Shown here in pieces: positions 10,729-20,779 of a stretch of DNA of 58,689 nt. The notes under the pieces are model-generated. The model saw only the letters and a list, made by a program, of their open reading frames with translations. It ran no database searches and was not told the DNA's origin. A program made the position numbers and the translations under genes. The DNA is from Cyanophora paradoxa (Eukaryota > Glaucocystophyceae > Cyanophorales > Cyanophoraceae), in assembly GCA_004431415.1 (NCBI GenBank), contig QPMI01000540.1, positions 1 through 58,689 on the forward strand, in the 5' to 3' direction. The stretch's first letter is position 1. Each line of letters starts with the position of its first letter.

Positions 10729-11697
10729 TCACTCGTCCGTCCCGCGGATCTTTTTGCGGAGCTGCATGTCCTTGGGCTGGATTGTGATGCTGCGCGCCCC
10801 CGGCGGTTATGTGCCCCTGTACGGGGCGCTACAGAGTTTTGGAGGGGGGTGGAATATTAATGGGCGGCATATATACCGCTTGGCATGGATCGCGAGGAGG
10901 TTGCTCCCCTCGAACGTCTCGATGGCGTAACTGCGTCTCGACGATCAGTTGCAGAGGCGGCGTTCTATGAACTTGCAAATTTCGCGAACTGCTCAGTGGC
11001 CTCGCGGAGAGCGAGGACGGCCTGCCGGCACCAGCGAAGAGCGGTGGTGTCGGTCAGCCTCGCCTCGCGAAGCTCCTTCAGGACATCCTCGGTGATCTCC
11101 TTGACGGTGCGGGTGAATGGGGCGAGCGCAATGATGGGTTCGGTTCGCTTCTGCCACTTGCGAATCTCCCTGCGAGCGGTGGATTCACTGAGCCTCTGAT
11201 AGTGTTTATTGCACTTGAGACAACATCAACGTACCGGAGGGCAACCGTGCCTCCGCAAAGGCGTGCGCGGTTATAAACAAATTTAAATCAGATAGAGAAA
11301 CATTATGAATGATAGTCACTTCAAAAGGCTTTAAGATAGTAAGATCTAGAAAAAACGTTAATTTAGAAAAAACGTTAATTAAAATATAAGATCTAGAAAT
11401 GATAGTTGAATTCCGACTCGGCGAAGTTCGAAATCACTGACTAGAGTCACTTTAGTCACTTTAAAGTTAACCCTGCTATAGCGCTAGCTAGGCCTAGGTT
11501 CGCATACTGATCATGAATAAATATAAAAGTGAACTCGGACCTGGACGGTAACGGTGTGGCTTCTTGACGCCTCCTGCTGCAGGAGCCGCTCGACGGGCCG
11601 CCTTTGATGCGAGCTTCCGCTCGCCCATGTTTGCGAATCGCTTCCGCGGGGCCTTGCCCCCCGTGCTCTTTTGCCCCGTGTGCTTTGTCCGTGCCAT
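10729..11697 (-). CDS. Divergent histone H3, four exons
   Basis: Exon 1 (11697-11541) encodes an H3 tail with [19 protein letters not shown] and KKPHRYRPG. Exon 2 (about 11187-10990) encodes [30 protein letters not shown] and [10 protein letters not shown]. Exon 3 (10930-10877) encodes [18 protein letters not shown] and exon 4 (10789-10729) [19 protein letters not shown] with its stop. Introns 2 and 3 (10931-10989 and 10790-10876) are GT-AG and restore the canonical H3 order exactly. The first intron (11188-11540) is AT-rich, and one base is missing for a clean join. Against canonical H3, Lys4, Lys9 and Lys14 are at KHT, QKS and GKA positions, residues 20-30 diverge ([10 protein letters not shown]), and the loop before the long helix is several residues longer ([16 protein letters not shown]). 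It should pair with H4 in nucleosome-like particles. Whether it is a host variant or element-borne is open. Confidence 0.85.
11188..11540 (-). other. AT-rich first intron of the H3 gene
   Basis: About 353 bp bounded by gtccgag on the exon-1 side and ctcag before exon 2. It is far more AT-rich than its surroundings and 3-6 times longer than other introns here. It carries a direct repeat (agaaaaaacgttaattt and agaaaaaacgttaatta) and several agatctagaa motifs. It may be an insertion that became intronic. Confidence 0.55.
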
Positions 11698-11763
11698 CTG
11701 GCTATAGCTTGATCGGGCCGAAAGGCCCTGCGGCCTTGCCGGAGTGCGCACACGTGGGTGCTC

Positions 11764-11775
11764 TTATTTATATAT
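11764..11775 (-). promoter_or_regulatory. TATA box of the H3 gene
   Basis: On the minus strand the sequence reads atatataaataa about 70 bp upstream of the H3 ATG at 11697, a position typical of a TATA box with a 35-45 nt leader. It is the clearest TATA element in this GC-rich half of the window. Confidence 0.6.
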
Positions 11776-11836
11776 TCGTATACACATGGAGTTTTTGCGT
11801 CGTGCATTTCAGATTCAGAGTCAAGAACTTCGGAAA

Positions 11837-13873
11837 TCAAGGGGCGTCGGACTCGGATTTCGAGCCGTCGGCGTCCGAGGCCCCGGGCCCGGCCGCCTTG
11901 ATGCGAAAGACGTTCTTCGGCATGCGAACGAGCGGCTCGCCCTTGCTGTCGACGAGCTTCTTCACGCGCTCATCGAGCCGCTTCTCGATCTCCTCGAGCG
12001 CCGCGTCGTCGGCGCGCTGCAGGTTGGGGAGAAAGGCGACAAAGTCCGCCGGGCTGACGCCGTCGCCCACCACGCGCGCGAGGCCCGGGAGGCGCTGCAG
12101 GACGCGGGCGCAGGCGGCCAGGTCCGAGTAGGCCTTGGCGCACACCGAGCGCTCCTCCAGGCGGAGGCCGCAGGCCTCGAGGATGTGGTTGTAGCGCGGC
12201 TCGACGCGGTCCCGCCGAAAGTAGCCCCAGCTGCGGGGGTTCCGCCCGTTGGCCTCGACGTAGCGCTCGTACGCCCCGAGGATGCCCGTCGAGGCGAGGA
12301 GGAGGCAGCGGATCCGCTCCCGCCCCGCGTGCTGGGCCCGCAGGAGGAGGGCCCGCCGCGCCGCGGGGTCCCCGTCGAGCTGGATCCCGACGAGGGCGGC
12401 GTCGACGCCGCGCCGCAGCCCCCGCTCGAGCTCACGGAGGGAGAGAGTCCCCTCGCTCCTCTCCGAGACCGCCTCTTCCCCCTCGCCGCCCTCGCCGCCA
12501 CCGCTGCCGCCGCCGCCGCCGCCGCCGCCCTCGTGCTCCGCGTCCGCATCCGAGCCCGAGTCCGACGTCCCCTCGCCGTCCCGATCGCGATCGGCCGCCT
12601 CGAGCTGGGTCTCGAACTCGGCCCGCTTCTGCTCCTCCCACTCGTTCATCGGCCCGTCTTCGCCGGCGGGCTCGCCTCCGCCTCCACCGCCGCCGCCCGC
12701 GCCGGGGGCCTCGGTCTCCTCGCCCTCGCCCTCGCCCTCGCCCGCGCCCTCCTCGTCGTCCTCCTCGTCAAAGTCCTCGCGCTTGCACGTGTAGGCGTCG
12801 TAGAGGATGCGCTGCAGCTTCTCGCTTTCCCACGGCGGCCGCCGCTCCGACGAGGCGGGGCGGCGCTGCCGCTTGGCCGGCGGGCCCTTGGGCGCCTCGA
12901 TGGCCAGCGGCGGCTCCTCGTCCTCGAGCTCGTCCTTGTCCTGGGCGGCGGCGGGGGCCATGCGCCTCGCGCGCGTCGCCCGGGCCGCGGCTGCCGGCGC
13001 CGGCGCCGGAGCTCCCTTGGCCGCCGACGCCGAGCTCCCCTCGGCCGCCGTCGAGGCCTGCGAGGCCCGGCGCGCCCCGAGCGGCGGGGCGTCGACGCGT
13101 TCGAGTCGGTCCCGCCCTTGTGCGCGGCCGCGGGCTGGGCGGCCGCGGGGGAGCCCGCGGCAGTAGGCTCCTGGGAGGCAGACTCGGCCGCTGGCGCCGC
13201 CTGTCCCCTGGACGAAGAGGGCCCCGCCCCGCCGCTCGTCGGGGGCGCGCGGCGGCACGAGGCAAGCGCGGCGAGCTGGATCGCGCGCGAGACGCCCTCG
13301 GCAGCCGTCCAGGACTCGGGGCGCTCGGCCTCGTGGACAAAGGCGCGGTAGGCGAGGTAGCCGTCGACGCGCGACGAGGGGACGAGGGTGGAGAGGGTCG
13401 GGTGCGGCTCGCTGCACGCATTCTGGAGCATGGGGCACTCGACCTCGCCCTCTTCGTCTCCGGCCGCGCCCGTGGGCGCCAGAACCTGCGCAGAAGGGGA
13501 CGTCGAGGGGGGCGGGGGGTACGGTGGGGGTATGGGCGCGGGGCTGGCACCTTGGGAACGCAGGCGAGGCACACGAGGCCGTGGCGCTGGAGCAGGTGGC
13601 CCGTCGGCTCGTCGTTGAGGTCGATCGCGCGGTCGAGGTCGCCCCCGCCGGCGAGCTCGGCGATGCTCCTGGCCAGGCATGCCGGCACGTACGCCGGCGG
13701 GAGGAGCCGCTCCGCAGCGCAGACGCTGCACCGGGGGCGCACGTCGAGCTCCAGCCAGGCCGAGATGTACTTGGGGCGGGCGATCCGCACGGGCCGCGCG
13801 TCGATCGGCGGGGCCCCCGACGCTGCCTCCTCCTGGGAGGACGCCGCCTGCTTGCCCTTGGCCTTGGCCCCCA
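11837..13873 (-). CDS. Unknown protein A: Cys-pair N-terminus, acidic middle, helical C-terminus
   Basis: It starts at ATG 13873 (MGAKAKGKQ). The first part has two cysteine pairs, CSVCAAERLL and GLVCLACVPK, probably one zinc site. A 65-bp GT-AG intron (13486-13550) with a gtacccccc motif follows. The middle is Ser/Ala/Pro-rich, then very acidic with Gly and Ser runs (about 12450-12760), with a possible nuclear signal KRQRRP. The C-terminal 150 residues are helical (TGILGAYERYVEANGRNPRS, YNHILEACGLRLEER, LQRLPGLARVVGDGVS). A frame change near 13080-13130 is either a missed intron or an indel. The layout matches the proteins at 17221-19811 and 33923-35516. I recognise no enzyme. It could be a chromatin- or DNA-associated scaffold, but that is inference. 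Confidence 0.65.
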   Translation of the reverse strand, partial: WGPRPRASRRRPPRRRQRRGPRRSTRGPCGSPAPSTSRPGWSSTCAPGAASALRSGSSRRRTCRHAWPGASPSSPAGATSTARSTSTTSRRATCSSATASCASPAFPRCQPRAHTPTVPPAPLDVPFCAGSGAHGRGRRRRGRGRVPHAPECVQRAAPDPLHPRPLVARRRLPRLPRLCPRGRAPRVLDGCRGRLARDPARRACLVPPRAPDERRGGALFVQGTGGASGRVCLPGAYCRGLPRGRPARGRAQGRDRLERVDAPPLGARRASQASTAAEGSSASAAKGAPAPAPAAAARATRARRMAPAAAQDKDELEDEEPPLAIEAPKGPPAKRQRRPASSERRPPWESEKLQRILYDAYTCKREDFDEEDDEEGAGEGEGEGEETEAPGAGGGGGGGGEPAGEDGPMNEWEEQKRAEFETQLEAADRDRDGEGTSDSGSDADAEHEGGGGGGGGSGGGEGGEGEEAVSERSEGTLSLRELERGLRRGVDAALVGIQLDGDPAARRALLLRAQHAGRERIRCLLLASTGILGAYERYVEANGRNPRSWGYFRRDRVEPRYNHILEACGLRLEERSVCAKAYSDLAACARVLQRLPGLARVVGDGVSPADFVAFLPNLQRADDAALEEIEKRLDERVKKLVDSKGEPLVRMPKNVFRIKAAGPGASDADGSKSESDAP

Positions 13874-14164
13874 TCGAGACCGCGGGACCCGTGTTCCCGG
13901 TACCCTCCCCGCTCGAGTCGAGGGGGTACGCAGGCCCTTTCAATCCTGCACGCGGGAATGAGACGGACGGCGTGCGACGTGCAGCCATTTATGAATTCGG
14001 GAGATGCACGCCCCTCTCGCTTTTCCTTGGTGCGCATGCGCACCTGCGAACCGCGCGGCAGCGTCCAACAGGCCCGCGTGCGCTCGGCCTCTAGATCTGT
14101 GCCCGTTAAGGCCGGTGCGCCTCGCGACTCGTTCTAGCGGCGGCAGGCTTGTACCCCCGTTCAC

Positions 14165-14975
14165 TTCACATGGACCCGAAATCGGCCGGGCTCTGGTCGG
14201 GGAGGGGGGGGGAAGGGGGGGAGGGGGGAAGCGCGGCTAGGTGCGGGTCTTGCAAGGCGTACCCGGCCCTCTCGACTTGCCGGATTTCGAGAGCGGTTTC
14301 CGAAGTGGCTCCGTACCCCTGACCATACGGTACATAGACCTGGAATCGGCCGAGCTCTGGTCGGGGGAGCTCGAGTAGGGGGGGTAGAGGGTGAGGCCGC
14401 AAGGGTACCAGACGGACAAGGTCGCAAAAGACGCCGTTCCCCACACCCTCGGCAGAGCGACCAGAGCTCGGCCGATTTCAGGCCTAGAAAGAGGGGGCAG
14501 AACGATCTGTACCCCTCTTTCGCCGCCGACCAGAGCTCGGCCGATTTCAGGCCTAGAAAGGGGGGCAGAACGATCTGTACCCTTCTTTCGCCGCCGACCA
14601 GAGCTCGGCCGATCCCAGGTCTAGAAGAGGGGGACAGAACGATCTCGGCCTTTATCTTGAGGCTGTACCCCCCGATCGCGTGGTGCATCTAGACCGGGGA
14701 TTGGCCGAGCTCTGGTCAGTGCACGTGGTGGGGGGGGAATTCAAAGGGGTTATATATAGAGGGGAAGGGTTGAAGGAAACCGGTATACCCCCCTCCCCTC
14801 CCCTCCCCTCCCCTCCCCCCCCAAGGCCCGCAGACTGCAGAAGATCCAACCAGAGCTCGGCCGATTTCGCGACCAAATATAAAGGGGGCAAGGTTAAGAG
14901 AGCGCGTCAAAGACCACTACCCCTCAGAATCACCACAACTAGACCTGGAATCGGCCGAGCTCTGGTCAGCGGGGG
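14165..14975. repeat. Dispersed inverted-repeat elements, variant family
   Basis: Eight copies of the CAGAGCTCGGCCGAT-type motif in both orientations, here mostly with GACCAGAGCTC instead of GCGCAGAGCTC. A shorter unit of about 67 bp (gagctcggccgatttcaggcctagaa ... aacgatctgtaccc, given here in two parts) is tandemly repeated at about 14460-14640. A run of four cccct units lies near 14791-14815. No gene is visible. Confidence 0.8.
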
Positions 14976-15210
14976 GAGAGGGGATCCAAGGAAGATAACA
15001 CAGGACCACATACCGGGTTCGACTCTCGAGCGGATCCCTCCCGAGGGCGGCGCGAGCGACACGAGCAGCCTTCGTGAACTCGGCCCGCGCTCGTCTGGTA
15101 TCAGCGGGTGCTGCGGGACTCGTCGGCTGCGTACGTGGAGAGAGGGCGATCTGCGTAGCGATAGAAAGAGCATGAGCGACGCGCCGCAGCTGGGGTGCCG
15201 GCCGCCGCCG
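14976..15210 (+). other. Unique segment between repeat blocks
   Basis: About 235 bp that does not match the repeat unit. It contains an ATG at 15174 followed by SDAPQLGCRPPPTW and then gtagag, which looks like a first exon with a splice donor. It may be another captured gene fragment, but no parent is visible in the window. Confidence 0.35.
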
Positions 15211-16340
15211 ACCTGGGTAGAGAAAGAGGGGTACGCACCTCTGCCGCCGCCGCTCATAGAGCCGCGATCGGCCGAGCTCTGTGCAGGGGGAGGAAGAGGA
15301 GGGGGGGGGGAGCGGGCGGGGGTACGGATCAGGAAGCGTCCGGCACCGCGCAGCCCTGGCGGCAGCAGCCCCTGCGCAGAGCTCGGCCGATTAGGGGGCG
15401 AGGTAGACAGAGAGGGGTACGCACCTCTGCCGCCGCCGCTCATAGAGCCGCGATCGGCCGAGCTCTGTGCAGGGGGAGGAAGAGGAGGGGGGGGGAGCGG
15501 GCGGGGTACGGATCAGGAAGCGTCCGGCACCGCGCAGCCCTGGCGGCAGCAGTCCCTGCGCAGAGCTCGGCCGATTAGGGGCGAGGTAGACAGAGAGGGG
15601 TACGCACCTCTGCCGCCGCCGCTCATAGAGCCGCTTTCGGCCGAGCTCTGTGCAGGGGAAGGAAGAGGGGGAGGGGGGGAGCGGGCGGGGTACGGACCAA
15701 GGTGAGCGTCCGGTATCGCACCCTACCCTCGGCGGCAGCGGCCCCCTGTGCGCAGAGCTCGGCCGATTACGGGACGAGAGAGAGGGTGAGAAATAGACAG
15801 AGGGGTACGCACCGCTGCCGCCGCCGATCATAGAGCCGCTTTCGGCCGGGCTCTGTGCAGGGGAAGGAAGAGGGGGAGGGGCGGAGCGGGCGGGGGTACG
15901 GATCAGGAAGCGTCCGGCACCGCGCAGCCCTTGGCGGCAGCAGTCCCTGCGCAGAGCTCGGCCGATTAGGGGACGAGGTAGACAGAGAGGGGTACGCACC
16001 TCTGCCGCCGCCGCTCATAGAGCCGCGATCGGCCGAGCTCTGTGCAGGGGGAGAAGAGGGGGGAAGGGGCGGAGCGGGCGGGGGGTACTGATCAGGAAGC
16101 GTCCGGCACCGCGCAGCCCTTGGCGGCAGCAGCCCCTGCGCAGAGCTCGGCCGATCACGGGACGAGGTAGACAGAGAGGGGTACGCACCTCTGCCGCCGC
16201 CGCTCATAGAGCCGCGATCGGCCGAGCTCTGTGCAGGGGGAGGAAGAGGGGGGAGCGGGAGCGGGCGGGGGTACGGATCAGAAAGCGTCCGGCACCGCGC
16301 AGCCCTTGGCGGCAGCAGTCCCTGCACAGAGGTCAGAGAT
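15211..16340. repeat. Tandem array 2 of inverted-repeat units
   Basis: Six units of about 185-200 bp with the same plan as array 1 (TIR-like CAGAGCTCGGCCGAT pairs, gaggggtacgcacc, gcggggtacggatcagg). Forward motifs lie near 15376, 15562, 15757, 15953 and 16144. Units are more alike within an array than between arrays, suggesting local amplification. A partial inverted motif also occurs at about 16396-16415. Confidence 0.88.
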
Positions 16341-17220
16341 CTAGAGAGGGTAGCACCGCGAGAGAAATCAAACGGCAAATACCCCCCACCCCTGACCAGA
16401 GCTCGGCCGATTCCGGGTCTATGCGAGACGCACCACCCAAAATCGACGACCGTGACGCAAACGCGCAACGGCCGACGCGCGCATCGAGTCCGCCGGAACC
16501 TATTCCGCACCCAGCGCGCGCAATACCTAGAGGGGCGGGGCGCACGCCCCACCTCGCTCCGGATCCAGAGCGATCGATATCGGAGCGCTCCCCGGCCCGG
16601 CCCGACTGCTGCGCCGACACTGAACGCATCAGCGAGCCTGCCAAGAGCGCGTTTCGAAGAAGCAGGCGAGACTCAAGACTCACCGTCCCCGGCGTGCGCG
16701 CGACGCGACTCTAGCTATACAGGTGACGAGCACGCCGGGCACGCTCCGGACGCGCAGAAGCGCCCGCACAGCTGGTCAAGCACTCGGATCGAAACCGGTG
16801 CACCGCAGGGGGCCGCAAGTTGCGCATCGGAACGGGTTCGCGGCCCGACGAGCCAGCGAGGCGTAGCTCGCGGCACGCAAAACCCGCCGAAAGAGCTGAG
16901 AGCGCAAAGCGCTCCACGCATCGTAGCCTGGCCTGAACGCGCGCACGAGCTCGCCGGCCGAGGTCGAACAAGAGCGGGTACGAGTTCTCACTGGCAAATA
17001 GCGTACCCAGAGATCAACCGAAAAGCGCCGCGCAAAAGAGCACCGCCACGTCTCTACACGGCACTTTGCCCGACATTGATCCTTGGGAGCGACCGTTTCG
17101 CATAGGCAGACCGCCGCCCCTCGTGCGCTTTGGTACTCGTTTTTCCGCAACAACCATCGCCTGCCAGACGGCCCCGGGTACACCGAACATCTGCGCCGTG
17201 CTTGAAAGCGAGGCGGCCGC
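16341..17220. other. Region without a convincing gene upstream of protein B
   Basis: It has moderate GC and several overlapping open frames on both strands, none with a recognisable motif or a start context linked to the gene at 17221. It ends with tcgcataggcag and probably holds the promoter of protein B. No TATA box or RNA gene was seen. Confidence 0.35.
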
Positions 17221-19811
17221 ATGAGCGAGCCAGAAGCCGGCGAATCGGCGGTGGTGGTGCCGCAGAGGACGACCCCGCTCCTCGGCAAAGTGCAGCGGCT
17301 CGCCAAGGCGTTCGAGGCGAACAACTGGCTCGCGACGTGCGGCGTGTGCAAGTGGGGCTGCGTCAAGCCCGTCATCACGTCGTGCTTTGCGACGGCGCTG
17401 GCAAAGCTGCGGCGCGGAGACGGCGGTCCGCAGCAGCAGCAGCTCGAAGAAGCCTTCGGCTCGCCCGAGTTTCTCGCCGAGCTCGAATCGGCGCAGCCAG
17501 ACGGGCGTTCGGAGCTGTTTCAGCTTCTAAAGAGGGCGCTCGAACACGGCGCCGGCGTGCGATGCCTCTTCTGCATCTTCAAGGTCGCCGTGAGGGATGA
17601 CCAAGGTACGGATCAACACGCACGCGCGGGGGGGCCAGTGGGGGTCGGCGCCGAAGCGCCTAGCAACGCGCGAACAGAGCGCGCGCATCCTAGCAAGGCG
17701 GGGCGCGGCCCCGCCCCCCGTGACCGCTGCCGCCGCCGCCCCGCCGCCCCGCCCCGCCGCCGCGGCCGCCGCGCGCCGACCTTGCCTGCGAGCAGTTCGC
17801 TACCACACCTTTGGGACCCGGTCGTGCGAGGGTGCGGCTTGCACGCGTGCGCACCTCCCGCTGTGCCGACTATATCCGGGCAGATGTCACCAAGTGCACG
17901 TTCTGCGAGGACGAGCACGACGACTTTGACCGCTCCGAGCTGAAGGAGTTTCAGCCCTGCGACCTGCTCGAAGAGTGCATGTGGGCGCGGCGGTTCACCA
18001 GCGAACAGCACGAGCAGATTCGGGAGCAGGACGAGGGCGCGCGGCGGTCTCGCGAGTGCGTCACGCGGATCGCCCACCTCGTCCTCGACGCGTCCGCAGT
18101 ACACGAGCCCCTTCCGACGGGTGCGGCCCTGCTCCAAGCCGCGCCGTCTAGAAGCCTGCGACGCGCTGGACTGACGCGCGCCGCACACCCGTCGCCGCGC
18201 GCAGAGCGCCCGGCGATCACCGACACGCCGTCGCCCCCCGGAGGTGCGCCCGCGCGCCCCCTTTTCTTTCCCCGCCCCGCCCCGCCCGACGCCGGGATGC
18301 GCAGCGCCCTGCGGCGGCCCTGCGACGCCAGAGGTGCCGCCCCCGGAGCCCGAGGCTGGCCCGTCGGGCAAAGAGGGCGGTGAGCGCCTTGGCGCGGCGA
18401 GGGGCGCGCCGCGGCTCTCCCCGCCGTGCTGACCGACCCCCGCCCAGGCGAGACTCTGGATCCGCCGGCAACGCCCGAGGCGGGCGCATCGGGCGGAAAG
18501 GGCGCGTCGGGCAAGAAGGGCGGTGGGCGCCTCTTTGTGCAGCGTGGCGCGCCTTTCGCTGCTCCCGCCGCGCTGAGCGATTCTCGCCCCCAGAAGAGGC
18601 TCCGGCGGGCAAGAACAAGAAGGACGCATCGGGCAGGAATAGCAAAAAGGCCGCGTTGGACGGTGAGCGCCTCTAGATCTTTCTTTGGCGACGGGCGCCC
18701 CCGGGGCTCCCGCCGCGCCGAGCGATTCGATTCGCGCCCAGATCCCACTCTTCCGATCGTGGACGGTCCGCGGACAACGAGAAACACGACCCCGAACTAC
18801 GGCACGGGCGGGAGCGGCAGCTCCGGCCCAAAGGGCGGCAAGCACGGCAAGGCGCGCGCGCCGTCCGGCAAGGGCCGAACTTCCTCCAAGCGGGGGCGGG
18901 GCAAAGAGGTCGACGGCGATGCCGAACCCAGCGAGAGGGGCAGCGGCAGCGGCAGCGGCAGCGGCAGCGGTAGCGGCGGCGGCGGCGGCAGCGGCGACTC
19001 TGACGGCGAAGAGAGCGGCGAGTCCGGGCCGGAGCTGGCGGAGCTGGCGTACCCGGAGGACGGGTACGACTTGGAGCAAAAGGCGCCCAAGCAGGAGCGC
19101 GTCGGGAAGCGCCTGCGGCGCAAGCGCGTGCGGGCCGTGATGCGCGCCGCGTACATCGAGCCGGCGCCGGCGCCCGCCCAGGCCAAGCGGGCAAAGGGCA
19201 AGGGGCCGGTGAGGCGCAACGGGGCGGAAGCGGACGGGGGGGAGGACGAAGAGGTCGACGCAGCGACGCGGGAGGAGCTGAAGAGGTGCACCGAGGACCT
19301 CGAGGCGGGCGAGGAGGACGTCGCCGACATCGGCAAGCGCGTCGAAGGCCCCGTCCTGCGGGCGCTGGAGACCGGCTTCGGCGACGCGGAGCTGGAGAGA
19401 ACAAAGGCGGGCTTTCTCGTGGCGGCGGGCCTGCTGCACCTCAGCGAGAGCGTGGCGAGCAAGAAGAGGCCAGACTTCAAGTACCAGCGCGGCTCCCGCG
19501 GGCTGCGCGGCTGCGACATCAGGAGGCTCGGCCTGCACTGGGAGAAGATCGGGCCAGAGGTGGAGGAAAAGTTTGGCAAGGCGCTGCGGGCGGGCAACTT
19601 TCCGGTCAACCAGCGGACGTACAGCGTCATGCTCAACGTGGCGGCCCTCGTTCGCGAGCGCCGGGCCTTTGCCAAGGTCGTCGGCCGCGTCCGCGCCTCT
19701 GAGTTTTTCCGCACCCTCGCCCTCGTCGCCAAGGCCAACGAGAAGGAGCTGGTGGCGCTCCGCAAGCGGCTCGGGGATGGCATGCCCACCGCCCTCTTTG
19801 AGGACGAGTAG
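17221..19811 (+). CDS. Unknown protein B: Cys-pair N-terminus, Ser/Gly-acidic middle, helical C-terminus
   Basis: It starts at ATG 17221. Exon 1 carries CGVCKWGC and GVRCLFCIFK and ends at a gtacgg donor near 17605. After an intron of about 190 bp ending cgagcag, a cysteine-rich exon follows (CTFCEDEHDDFDRSEL, FQPCDLLEECMWARRFT), with a one-base shift near 17870. Four short Lys/Gly/Ala exons follow (see 18306-18741), then one long exon from 18742 with a Gly-Ser repeat, acidic stretches and basic KRLRRKRVR. The C-terminus is helical (KAGFLVAAGLLHLSESVA, IRRLGLHWEKIGPEVEEKF, YSVMLNVAALVRERRAFA), with stop TAG at 19811. The domain order matches protein A and the N-part of the AAA+ protein, so I group them as a family. 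Function unknown. Confidence 0.65.
18306..18741 (+). repeat. Tandem exon-intron cassettes inside protein B
   Basis: Three GT-AG introns (18380-18447, 18523-18593, 18663-18741; 68, 71 and 79 bp) share the plan gtg(a/g)gcgcct ... ctcccgccg ... cgagcg/gagcgatt ... cgcc(c)cag. They separate exons of about 70 bp that encode related peptides (PEAGPSGKEGG, GASGGKGASGKKGG, KKDASGRNSKKAALDG). The exon plus intron unit of about 140 bp has therefore been duplicated in tandem. Confidence 0.65.
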
Positions 19812-19989
19812 GGCCCCCAACGTTTTATTCTGTAGCCCTCTCTGCAACACCCCCCCCTTTTTTCCTCTCCCTCCCCCCGCCCCTCCACGCCCTACCCCGC
19901 AGCCCTCTCCCCTCTTGTGTCGCTTTCATTTCGACGTCGATTCTTTTCACTTCCTGCAACCCCCCCGCCCCAGCGAGCCGCGTACGGGA

Positions 19990-20730
19990 TGCTGCTCGCA
20001 CAGAGCTCGGCCGATAGAGGGTCTATCGCGCGGGTGTGGCAGGGGGTATAGCTTTTCAGTCCCTCGTGTGCGCCTCGCTCCATTATCGGCCGAGCTCTGT
20101 GCAGGGGCGCTGCCGTGGGAGCTGTACCCGGCGCTATTTCTGATTTCGTACCCCGTCCGCTCTCACCCCTCACCTTCCTCCATCCCGCGCAGAGCTCGGC
20201 CGGAAGCGGGTCTATCGTTGGCGGCGGTAGAGGGTGCGTACCCCCTTCTGACTGCCTCGGCCGCCCCGCTCGACCGTTGTACGATTATCGGCCGAGCTCT
20301 GTGCAGGGGCGCCGCCGTGGGAGCTGCACGGTACCCGGCGCTATTTCTGATTTCGTACCCCGTCCGCTCTCACCCCTCACCTTCCTCCACCCCGCGCAGA
20401 GCTCGGCCGGAAGCGGGTCTATCTATCGTTGGCGGCGGTAGAGAGTACATACCCCCTCTGACGGGCCGTTCTCCCGTATCCCCAAAAACCGGCTAGCCGC
20501 TTGCCGCCCGCCAGCCGCCACTAGCCGCTAGCGCGCGCCAGCCGCACCGCTCGCCCCCCGTTGTACAATTATCGGTCGAGCTCTGCGCAGGGGCGCCGCC
20601 GTGGAGAGCTGCACATGCACGGAATCGGGTACCATTCTGATTCGTATCCCACGTCTGCTCTCCACCTTTCCCCTACCCCCTATTCGCCCCTGCACAGAGC
20701 TCGGCCGAAAAGCGGTCTATCTATTCGAAG
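19990..20730. repeat. Inverted-repeat elements between protein B and SET gene
   Basis: Seven copies of the CAGAGCTCGGCC motif in alternating orientation. Two larger units of about 200 bp (roughly 20085-20225 and 20285-20430) share ctgtacccggcgctatttctgatttcg in split form and the tail ggcggtagag. The spacer at 20480-20550 has a short GCTAGCCGC-type repeat. The segment separates two convergent genes. Confidence 0.8.
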
Positions 20731-20779
20731 CACATGTACACTTCCTACCACCAACATGTACCTAAAAAAAGCTACGAAA

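Noticed and set aside
10232-10930. A 232-codon plus-strand open frame
   Set aside because: It overlaps histone H3 exons 3 and 4 on the opposite strand, which have strong family support, and it has no domain of its own.
15211-16340. CRISPR-like array
   Set aside because: Units are continuous tandem copies with no unique spacers, unit length is about 190 bp and no cas genes are present. The context is eukaryotic.
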